64,000 nucleotides of DNA, from positions 47,543 to 111,542 of the forward strand of contig CAZXPY010000003.1 in assembly GCA_964643435.1 (NCBI GenBank), given 5' to 3'. Source of the DNA: CAZXPY01 sp964643435. Its GTDB lineage: Bacteria; Patescibacteriota; Microgenomatia; Woykebacterales; RBG-16-39-9b. This document shows, piece by piece, positions 1 to 6,889 of the stretch. The notes under the pieces were generated by a model, which was not told the origin of the DNA, did not search any database, and was given only the letters and a program-made list of their open reading frames with translations. How positions within the stretch are numbered: position 1 is the stretch's first letter; every line of letters begins with the position of its first letter. The position numbers and the translations under genes are program-made.

Positions 1-417
1 TGTAAAATTTATAATAAATTGGTCGAATCGTATCTGCCCATCAAAAGGATTTGTGATCCAGGTAATTCCCACGCCGGCTCCAACAACAATCGCAGCGCAA
101 ATTAGATTACCACCAAAACGAACGTACGGATTTAAATCAAATTTATCATCCAATAAACCAATAAAAACAACCAGGGAAGAGGCAAACAAAATCGCCATAA
201 TGTGCTTATCTATTGGGGCAAAAAGGAAGTAAGAAACAAGAAGTGATATTAGAATTGGTAACCCGCCTGATCTTGGAGTAGGTTTTGAATGTAGGATAGC
301 GGGATGAGATCTGGTTGGGTAATCAAGAATTTTCCATCGCTTCGCAAGATAGATTACGGCTGGTGTAGAAAAAAACGAAATCACAAACGCAAACGCAGCT
401 GCTAAATAAAGATTCAT
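1..417 (-). CDS. WecA/MraY-family phosphoglycosyl transferase (partial, N-terminal part)
   Basis: I translated the minus strand from the ATG at 417; the frame stays open to the window edge, giving about 139 residues. Family members transfer a phospho-sugar from a UDP-sugar to undecaprenyl phosphate at the membrane, starting lipid-linked glycan or peptidoglycan precursors. Visible signs are an N-terminal membrane segment, the cytoplasmic loop with HPAILHSKPTPRSGG, and the hallmark GLLDDKFDLNPY carrying the paired aspartates of the family active site. The KPTPRSGG loop favours a WecA/TagO-like polyprenyl-phosphate HexNAc-1-P transferase over MraY, but the C-terminal half is missing. It lies at the downstream end of a minus-strand glycan block. 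Confidence 0.85.
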   Translation of the reverse strand, partial: MNLYLAAAFAFVISFFSTPAVIYLAKRWKILDYPTRSHPAILHSKPTPRSGGLPILISLLVSYFLFAPIDKHIMAILFASSLVVFIGLLDDKFDLNPYVRFGGNLICAAIVVGAGVGITWITNPFDGQIRFDQFIINFT

Positions 418-785
418 GGGGAAAAAATTAATAAAATTCTCATTAAACTAAGAAAATTACTAAAAGTGAAAAACAAAGTTGACCAAGTTAAAATATCGGC
501 TAGGATACTACCCCTTTCCTTGGTGGCGGTACTAGAAAATTTTTTAGCTAAAAATAAATTTAAGATAATTATCAAAAAAGATGAAGCTGGTAATAACCAC
601 AATAAAAAATTAGGTGTCAATCTTTCTGGCCCCCATTCTTTTGAATACCAAAGAGGAATCTTAGCCGGTAAGGTTCTTTTCAAAAACAAAAATAAAATCG
701 AGATAGCTATAAAGGTAGTGTTTAAAGCTAGTATGAATTTATACCCCCTTATTATTTGCAAGTTGGTAAATCCAAACATTTTCAA
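414..785 (-). CDS. Small multi-spanning membrane protein, unknown function
   Basis: A 123-residue product with about three hydrophobic segments (near residues 16-36, 58-80 and 98-120) and a polar loop containing KIPLWYSKEWGPERL between the first two. That loop plus the flanking segments resembles small membrane proteins often seen in Patescibacteria genomes; I cannot name a function. As given, the start overlaps the end of the upstream glycosyltransferase gene by 47 bp, so a start further in is possible. The stop overlaps the start of the WecA/MraY-like gene by 4 bp, which suggests a translationally coupled minus-strand operon. The plus-strand open frame across the same DNA looks like a shadow. 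Confidence 0.6.
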   Translation of the reverse strand: MKMFGFTNLQIIRGYKFILALNTTFIAISILFLFLKRTLPAKIPLWYSKEWGPERLTPNFLLWLLPASSFLIIILNLFLAKKFSSTATKERGSILADILTWSTLFFTFSNFLSLMRILLIFSP

Positions 786-2184
786 TTACTCCCGAGAAAG
801 TATAGTTTTTTTCTAAAAGATTGTCGAGTTCTCCAAAGTTATTTTCCGATGGTACCTCGGCAAAAATAAATTTAGGCCTTTTTTCAACAAGGGCAGTTAC
901 GACCTCTTCTTTAGCCCCTTGGTAATTATAAATATGGTAAGCTACCGTAAATCTTGTAGGTGGTATACGAGCGGAGAGGAAATAAACCTGCGGGTCATTT
1001 GACCAAAGAAAGATATAATCTTCTTTTTTAGTATTCCGTTCGATAAAAGAAGCTAGTGAGTAATTACGGTTTACTTTATTATCAAAACTCGCGTTATAAG
1101 CAGTTTGATTTTTAGTTGTTAAATAACTAAAGAAATTTTTATAGTAACTGAGTTTAATTTCTTCGATCCGAAAACCCACCATAAAAATTCCTCCAATCAA
1201 TAAAGCTAAAACCGCCAAAGCAGCTAGGCGAAGTTTCTTCTCAAATATAAGAGCAGCCACAATGGAGAGTGGTGGTAAGATCTGAATCAAATAATGAGCG
1301 TAGTTTCGGCCCCCGAAAGAAGATCCGTAAAGAGCAAAAGCCAACCAAACCACTAATAAATCAAAATTTGTTAATTTTTTACCCCTCATTTTTTTAAATA
1401 AAAGATATAAAGAAGTAATGATCGGGAGAACCCCCTTTATTATTAAAAGGCCGTTTGGAATAAGGAAGTAATTGCCGTAATTAGTATAACCAATGTTACT
1501 TGAGAAAATAGCAAAGTAGAAATCAGCAAAATTACCCCTCAAGAAGAAATAAAAAGCGGTTAAAAAAAGCGGTGTGAGGAATCCCAGGAATAAAAAGAAC
1601 AAATTTTTAACATTAGAAAGTAGGTATTTAGCTCCTAGAAATAAGAAGATACTAAAGGCTAAAAAATCAAATAAAGAGGGAATTTTAAAAAGAAGAGCAA
1701 AAGCAAAAAATAAGCCTCCTAGGAAATAACGGTTATTCAAAGCTAGTAGTGCTCCCAAGATAGTTGGAAGGATCATAAAAATCTCACCGTTAGCAATATT
1801 GCCTTCTAAGAACGGAATAGTGGTAAGGAAGGCAAAAACCAAAACCGCCACCGCCGCAATTTTTTGGTTGAATAGTTTTTTGGTTAATAGAAAAAGAGCA
1901 ATTTCGGTTGCTAAAACCCAAAAAGATAGAATAATTCTAAGAGACCAAATGCTATGCCCTAGAACCTTAATCGCTACTAGAGAAAGTAAGTAAATCCCTG
2001 GCGTTTTGTTGTCAAAAATTCCTTTATATAAATCTAACCCTCTACTTAAACCTTCAGCAACGGTCATATAAACCCCTTCGTCGCCGTACCAAAAAGGTTC
2101 AAAAAGAGAAGGGATCCTAGCTACAAAGGTTAAAAAAAGAACAATAATCAAAAAAATAATATTTTGGTTGTTTCGCAAAATCAC
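739..2184 (-). CDS. GT39/PMT-like integral membrane glycosyltransferase (GT-C fold)
   Basis: A 481-residue protein with many hydrophobic helices and a C-terminal soluble tail. Near residues 31-40 it has FWYGDEGVYM, the first-loop acidic motif typical of ArnT/PMT-type GT-C enzymes, followed by GLDLYKGIFDNKTPG. Such enzymes use polyprenyl-phosphate sugars as donors and glycosylate proteins or lipids on the outer membrane face. The start is a GTG at 2184; an AT-rich -10-like box lies about 9 nt upstream and there is no Shine-Dalgarno, so a leaderless mRNA is likely. The 13 bases from this GTG upstream are identical to those at the GTG of the small membrane gene at 5553. Donor and acceptor cannot be read from sequence. 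Confidence 0.8.
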   Translation of the reverse strand: MILRNNQNIIFLIIVLFLTFVARIPSLFEPFWYGDEGVYMTVAEGLSRGLDLYKGIFDNKTPGIYLLSLVAIKVLGHSIWSLRIILSFWVLATEIALFLLTKKLFNQKIAAVAVLVFAFLTTIPFLEGNIANGEIFMILPTILGALLALNNRYFLGGLFFAFALLFKIPSLFDFLAFSIFLFLGAKYLLSNVKNLFFLFLGFLTPLFLTAFYFFLRGNFADFYFAIFSSNIGYTNYGNYFLIPNGLLIIKGVLPIITSLYLLFKKMRGKKLTNFDLLVVWLAFALYGSSFGGRNYAHYLIQILPPLSIVAALIFEKKLRLAALAVLALLIGGIFMVGFRIEEIKLSYYKNFFSYLTTKNQTAYNASFDNKVNRNYSLASFIERNTKKEDYIFLWSNDPQVYFLSARIPPTRFTVAYHIYNYQGAKEEVVTALVEKRPKFIFAEVPSENNFGELDNLLEKNYTFSGVIENVWIYQLANNKGV

Positions 2185-2194
2185 TAGTTTAATT

Positions 2195-2281
2195 TTTTAT
2201 TATTTTTTCGGTAACTTTTAGTCCATGCAATGGTCGTAAAGTTACAGCACCTTAAGATTTTATTATTTTTTCGGTAACTTT
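2195..2281. repeat. 24-bp direct repeat duplicating the 3' end of the GT2 gene
   Basis: The 24 bases at 2258-2281, which include the last codons and stop of the GT2 gene, are repeated exactly at 2195-2218 with a 63-bp period. The spacer holds a small palindrome (CCAT-gca-ATGG, 2223-2233). It looks like a local tandem duplication of a gene end, similar to the one at rpsO. Confidence 0.8.
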
Positions 2282-3748
2282 ATAATCAAGTCTTTTGCCT
2301 AATATTAATCGAGTGTGGGCATCCATTCCTGGCAGAGAATTAAATAAAAAAGCAGTTATTGGCATTAAGAGATATTGCAGGATGTTTAACGGCCAAAAAG
2401 TTTTCTTAATAGAGGCTGGTCTAGGCGGTTTTAACAACCAATCTACAACGATAACGGAAATAATGAAAACACTACAAAGTGTAAGAATTATCCCCGAAAC
2501 TCTAGGTAGGTTATGTCCTAAAGCGGTAAACCTAAAAGCGGGATTAACTAATGGTGGTAGGACGGCGCCGAGAGTTAAGATCCACCAATTGACCGGCCAA
2601 AGAATATGTTGCTCAAGAGCCTTGACAAATCGGAAAATAAAGTTCCCTAACGAAACTTCCCGGCGGTGGCGGATGAACTCCTTAATTGCATAGGCGATAT
2701 CCGTTACTCCCCAAGCCCACCGTCTTGATTGATTGTACTGGGAAATAAGGGATTTTAGATAAGTTTGTCCCTCCACAGCATCGGCAAATAAAGGGAGAAA
2801 AATAGGCTCAATTTCAACCTCTCCTCTATGAGTAAAGAAGCATTTGAAAAATAAATGCCAATCTTCAGAAACTACATCTACATCCCAAAAATCGGCCCTT
2901 TCCACTAAGAGCCAACTTGCCGAATAAGTTGAATAATTAAAAATAGATTTTGGTCTCATTAAATCAGCTACTTGGGCTATCGAATAAAGGGTATGAACAA
3001 CTCTCACTGGCATCGGCACCCGCCAGATATTATTGTAAAATACTAGGGCTGCCTGCCAAAAACGCAAATAGCGTTTTTCATTTTTTAAAAATTGGTAAGT
3101 AAAATGAGAAAAATATTTTGGGTGAAAAGCAACATCCGCATCACAAGAAGTTATGGTGAGAAAATTTTTGTCAAAACCAGCAGTTTCAATCTTTTCTTTG
3201 ACGATCTTAGCAGCGTAAGCCATATTTGAAGACTTACCCACGACCTCTCCTTTTTTCAATTCATGATTTGTAATCCAGAAATTACCAAAAGTAGCCTCGA
3301 ACTCTTTTTTTAATTGACTTGCTTTAATTTCCGAGTCCCTTTCCCTACCTTCGGTCGCTAAACAAACATCAATTTGTTTAGTAGGAAATTCTTGTTCAGA
3401 TAAAAATGTAAGGGTTCGTCTTAAAATTAGCAAGGGTTCCTTATAAGTGGGGATAAATACAAGGTGACGGACTTTCGAATAATCTAATTTACTTGAATTT
3501 AATTTGGCTACCCACGATTGCCTAGATACGTTTTGAATTCGTAGGTACGATCTTATTGAGTTTATACCAATATGAGTAGCTCGATAAAAAAAGTAAATGT
3601 CGAAGATTATGATGAAATAAGCAACCGCTTCCGGTACAAAAAAACTAGCCCATACTGGGGCGGTTAGTAAAGTCCAAGAGGTTATCCCCGGCAGAATTTC
3701 CAAAACCCGAGTTATTTGAGACTCATATTTTTCTAGAAACCTAACCAT
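2252..3748 (-). CDS. Family 2 processive-type glycosyltransferase
   Basis: A 498-residue membrane glycosyltransferase. Two N-terminal hydrophobic segments (about 20-55) precede a GT-A domain with FIPTYKEP (98-105), TSCDADV holding the DxD-like site (about 200), a second acidic site in VSEDWHLFF (about 300) and the QxxRW-type motif in SQYNQSRRW (about 340). Four or so C-terminal membrane segments follow. This order is that of cellulose-synthase-like and related processive GT2 enzymes; the polymer made is unknown. The ATG at 3748 follows an extended -10 (TGG-TAGAAT, complement of 3758-3766) by 9 nt with no Shine-Dalgarno, so the mRNA is probably leaderless. The gene end is duplicated just downstream. 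Confidence 0.85.
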   Translation of the reverse strand: MVRFLEKYESQITRVLEILPGITSWTLLTAPVWASFFVPEAVAYFIIIFDIYFFYRATHIGINSIRSYLRIQNVSRQSWVAKLNSSKLDYSKVRHLVFIPTYKEPLLILRRTLTFLSEQEFPTKQIDVCLATEGRERDSEIKASQLKKEFEATFGNFWITNHELKKGEVVGKSSNMAYAAKIVKEKIETAGFDKNFLTITSCDADVAFHPKYFSHFTYQFLKNEKRYLRFWQAALVFYNNIWRVPMPVRVVHTLYSIAQVADLMRPKSIFNYSTYSASWLLVERADFWDVDVVSEDWHLFFKCFFTHRGEVEIEPIFLPLFADAVEGQTYLKSLISQYNQSRRWAWGVTDIAYAIKEFIRHRREVSLGNFIFRFVKALEQHILWPVNWWILTLGAVLPPLVNPAFRFTALGHNLPRVSGIILTLCSVFIISVIVVDWLLKPPRPASIKKTFWPLNILQYLLMPITAFLFNSLPGMDAHTRLILGKRLDYKVTEKIIKS

Positions 3749-3773
3749 TTTGTTCTCATTCTACCACAGAAGT

Positions 3774-5159
3774 TTATTGCCTTGGGAATATTGGGCTGAT
3801 GCTTTTGATTTTAGGAGAGGAGAATTGTTTTTCAATTTTTTGGCTAGTTTCGGGCATAAAAGGTTCCAAGTAAGTGGCGATCAGAAGCAATTTTTCGATA
3901 TAAGTTTCTAACACTTTTTTTAACTTTACGCCCCTTAAATTCCAAGGTTGGTCCTTATCTATATCAGAATTTAAGGAAGCTAAGAGATTAAAAGGAATTT
4001 TTAAAGCTTTTTCAAAACTTAAACTCTCGATAAACTCCCTAAATTTTGGATCGTAGTTTTCTTTACTAGACTTTGGCAAAATTAAAGTAGTGGTGCTAGC
4101 AAGCTTAGTAATTCTTGAGACCGTATTACCCAAACCATTAGCCAACTCTTTATTATATTTTTCTTTGAAAAGCTTCAAGGAAATATTACCATCTTCTCCA
4201 AAAGGAAAAATCGATAAAAGTAAAAATCTAGTGCCATCAGCTCCAAATCGGGCGATCAGGTCTTTTGGAGAAATAACATTGTCTAAACTTTTCGACATTT
4301 TTTCTCCTTCGATAGTAAAAAACCCGTGGGCAAAAATTTTTTTAGGTAATTCGTATCCAGCCGCCAAAAGCAAAGCTGGCCAAATAACAGCGTGAAACCA
4401 CAAAATATCCTTACCAATTAGATGTAAATCGGCCGGCCATACTTTTTGTTCCTTTCCGTAGGTTAAATAATTTATAAGTGCATCTACCCAGACATAAGTG
4501 GTTTGGCTTTTATCGAAAGGTAGTGGTATTCCCCAATGCAAAGCCTCCCTTGAGATTGAAATATCCTCCAAACCCTGTTTTAATTTTCCTAAAACCTCAT
4601 TTTTACGTTTTGTCGGCGCAATTTCAATTTCACCACTAGAAATTTTCTTGGTTAGCTCTTTTTGAAAGAACGAGAGCTTAAAGAAATAGTTAAGCTCTCG
4701 GTAGGGTACCGGCTTGGTATGATGCTCCGGGCATTTTCCAGCAACAATTTCATCGCCAGTTAAAAATTTTTCGTGACCAACACAATACAAACCTTCGTAG
4801 ATTCCTTTATAGATAACACCCTTTTTGTAAAGAATATTTAAAAAATCCCCAACCTCATTTTTATGGTTCGTATCAGTTGTACGAATGAAATAATCGTTAG
4901 AAATGTTTAAAAAGCGCCAATTATCTTTGTAGCTGTCCGCAACAGTATCTGCAAATTTTTTAGTTAAAACACCCTTCCTTTTGGCAGCCAGTTCAATTTT
5001 TACTCCGTGTTCGTCAGTACCGGTTAAAAAATAAACTTTATGAGCTAAATTTCGATAAAAACGAGCTAAAACATCAGCGGCTACGGTTGTATAAGCATGG
5101 CCGATATGGGGAAGATCGTTTACGTAATAAATTGGGGTAGTGATAAAAAATTTTTTCAT
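3774..5159 (-). CDS. metG: Methionyl-tRNA synthetase (short form)
   Basis: Class I synthetase charging tRNA-Met. The HIGH motif appears as PHIGH (17-21) and the KMSKS motif as GEKMSKSLDN in the middle of the protein. A zinc-knuckle-like stretch CVGHEKFLTGD...CPEHH lies in the connective peptide. At 461 residues it ends after the anticodon-binding helical domain (DKDQPWNLR, LEPFMPETS) and lacks the C-terminal tRNA-binding EMAP-like domain found in longer MetG proteins, as is common in reduced genomes. It is the next gene after a small membrane protein on the same strand (25-bp spacing). A GAGAT-cttc-ATCTC mini-hairpin overlaps the upstream stop codon. Confidence 0.95.
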   Translation of the reverse strand: MKKFFITTPIYYVNDLPHIGHAYTTVAADVLARFYRNLAHKVYFLTGTDEHGVKIELAAKRKGVLTKKFADTVADSYKDNWRFLNISNDYFIRTTDTNHKNEVGDFLNILYKKGVIYKGIYEGLYCVGHEKFLTGDEIVAGKCPEHHTKPVPYRELNYFFKLSFFQKELTKKISSGEIEIAPTKRKNEVLGKLKQGLEDISISREALHWGIPLPFDKSQTTYVWVDALINYLTYGKEQKVWPADLHLIGKDILWFHAVIWPALLLAAGYELPKKIFAHGFFTIEGEKMSKSLDNVISPKDLIARFGADGTRFLLLSIFPFGEDGNISLKLFKEKYNKELANGLGNTVSRITKLASTTTLILPKSSKENYDPKFREFIESLSFEKALKIPFNLLASLNSDIDKDQPWNLRGVKLKKVLETYIEKLLLIATYLEPFMPETSQKIEKQFSSPKIKSISPIFPRQ

Positions 5160-5184
5160 TTTATTTGTAAAAGAGATGAAGATC

Positions 5185-5553
5185 TCATTTTTGACTCCAA
5201 TAAATTTCTAAAATAAAAGCCACTGAAACTAGCAGAACAATATTTAACCAAGTAGCTAATTTTAACAGGAGAAGTAATAAAATTAAAGTTAGACTAGTAG
5301 AAAAAAATACACCCCTTCTAATACTCAAACGAACCTGACGACTAGAAGCCATCAATTTTTTATCTTTAAAAATAAACGAAAAAAAATATAAAAATAGGCT
5401 AGCACTAGAGCTTAAAAGAAGCCAAAAGCTCCCAAAAAAATAAAATAAATTTTGTAAGACAAAGCGATCTTCAATCTTTGGCGGTAGGAAAAAAATTGTT
5501 AAAGTTAAAATTGAGCCGGATATTAAAATGACGGAACCTAAAATGAAAACCAC
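5185..5553 (-). CDS. Small membrane protein, unknown function
   Basis: A 122-residue, strongly hydrophobic protein with about four predicted membrane segments (near 3-22, 33-55, 82-102, 103-118) and a short basic loop around residues 62-80. I do not recognise a family with confidence. It starts with GTG at 5553; a TAAAAT -10 box (complement of 5561-5566) sits 7 nt upstream, so a leaderless transcript is likely. It precedes metG on the same strand and is divergent from rmuC. Short membrane proteins of this type next to metG are familiar in Patescibacteria, but this gives no clue to function. Confidence 0.6.
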   Translation of the reverse strand: MVFILGSVILISGSILTLTIFFLPPKIEDRFVLQNLFYFFGSFWLLLSSSASLFLYFFSFIFKDKKLMASSRQVRLSIRRGVFFSTSLTLILLLLLLKLATWLNIVLLVSVAFILEIYWSQK

Positions 5554-5631
5554 TAGTTTAATTTTAATATTCTTTAATTTTTAAAACAATTTTTGCTTCC
5601 CTTTTTCACTCCTTTTTGTTAAGATCCTTTT

Positions 5632-6702
5632 GTGGATCAAAATACTCTTTTAATTATAATCGTGGCTATTCTTTTGGTTGGGTTTTTTATTTTCTTTCGG
5701 CAAATCCAAGATTTGCGCACTGGACGTGATAAGGATAAATCCCAAGAAATACTGCTCAAATGGCTAGAAGAAATGCGTTCCAGTGTCGATAAAAATACAG
5801 AAACTTTGCAAAAAAGATTGGAAGCTACCAATAAAGCGATAAATGAGCGGCTAGATAATGCTGCCAAGGTAATCGGTATGGTTGGCAAAGAAGTTGGTCA
5901 AATGAGTGAAATTGGTCGAAGTATGAAAGAGCTACAGGATTTTCTACGTAGTCCCAAGCTACGCGGTAATATCGGTGAGCAAGTTTTACGAGAACTTTTA
6001 GGGCAATTTTTACCTAAAGAGAGCTTTCACTTACAATATCGGTTCCTTAGTGGTGAGATAGTGGATGCGGCGATAAAAACCGATTCCGGTATTATTCCAA
6101 TTGATTCAAAATTTCCAATGGAAAATTTTAAAGAGATTATGAAAGCGGAAAGTGAAGAAGAGAAGAAACTCTACGAGAAAGAATTTAGCCGCGATGTTAG
6201 AAAACACATCGATGATATTGCCAAAAAGTACATTTTACCGGAAGAAGGGACGATTGATTACGCTTTGATGTACGTTCCTTCGGAGCCAGTTTACTATGAG
6301 ATTATGAGCAATATTCCTGAACTTTCTGATTACTCCCATAAAAAAAGGGTGTTGCCAGTTTCCCCATCCACTTTTTACGCGTATATGCGGGCGATTTTAA
6401 TGAGTTTTGAAGGAAAAAAGATTGAAGAGCGCGCCCGGTCGATTTTGACAGCGCTTCGGGGGATTAAAGGAGACAGTGAAAAATTTGGCGAGGCTCTTCG
6501 TATTCTTACCAAACACGTCACCGATACCAAGAACACTGCCGATCTTGTTAATGCCCGCTACATTTCGCTACACTCAAAGATAGACACGGCTGGTGGTTTA
6601 AAAGGTACAACTAGCAAGACCCTTGAGGAACCCGAAACCTTATCACTCGAAGAAGAGGAAGCCACTTCAGATGTGGCGGGAGAGATCACCGAAGAAAGGT
6701 AG
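5632..6702 (+). CDS. rmuC: RmuC-family DNA recombination protein
   Basis: A 356-residue protein with an N-terminal membrane anchor (residues 4-22), a coiled-coil stretch (about 30-100) and the RmuC domain marked by LRGNIGEQVLRELLGQ, PIDSKFPMENF and DYALMYVPSEPVYYE. RmuC proteins are putative nucleases of the restriction-endonuclease-like fold that limit recombination at inverted repeats; the enzymatic activity is inferred from the family. The GTG start at 5632 is supported by an extended -10 box TGt-TAAGAT (5617-5625) only 6 nt upstream, which implies a leaderless mRNA. The acidic C-terminal tail (EEPETLSLEEEEATS) is probably disordered. Confidence 0.9.
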   Translation: MDQNTLLIIIVAILLVGFFIFFRQIQDLRTGRDKDKSQEILLKWLEEMRSSVDKNTETLQKRLEATNKAINERLDNAAKVIGMVGKEVGQMSEIGRSMKELQDFLRSPKLRGNIGEQVLRELLGQFLPKESFHLQYRFLSGEIVDAAIKTDSGIIPIDSKFPMENFKEIMKAESEEEKKLYEKEFSRDVRKHIDDIAKKYILPEEGTIDYALMYVPSEPVYYEIMSNIPELSDYSHKKRVLPVSPSTFYAYMRAILMSFEGKKIEERARSILTALRGIKGDSEKFGEALRILTKHVTDTKNTADLVNARYISLHSKIDTAGGLKGTTSKTLEEPETLSLEEEEATSDVAGEITEER

Positions 6703-6889
6703 AAAGAGACGGTAACCCATTGTCGGCTTGCAACCGCAGGTCGGCGTTTTCTTTTTAGTGATTAGTCCACGAAGTGGTCGCAGCATTCGGTAGTCCTTAG
6801 CCCTACGGGCGCAGAGCGCGAAGCGATCTTAATTACCTTCGCGATTAGCGAATGAATTTAGTTACGGGGAATGCTAAAATAATTTCGCA
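6703..6889 (+). promoter_or_regulatory. Intergenic region with small palindromes and extended -10 promoter
   Basis: This interval holds several short palindromes, including CCAC-gaa-GTGG (6767-6777) and TTCGC-gatta-GCGAA, a T-rich stretch after rmuC, and an extended -10 box TGC-TAAAAT at 6872-6880 placed 9 nt before the ATG of the helicase-nuclease gene. Bases 6762-6782 closely match 2218-2238 (about 17 of 21), suggesting a dispersed small element. Confidence 0.5.

Noticed and set aside
466..816. A 116-codon plus-strand frame at the start of the window
   Set aside because: It lies opposite a coherent minus-strand membrane protein and glycosyltransferase end, has no family-like features and no ribosome site.
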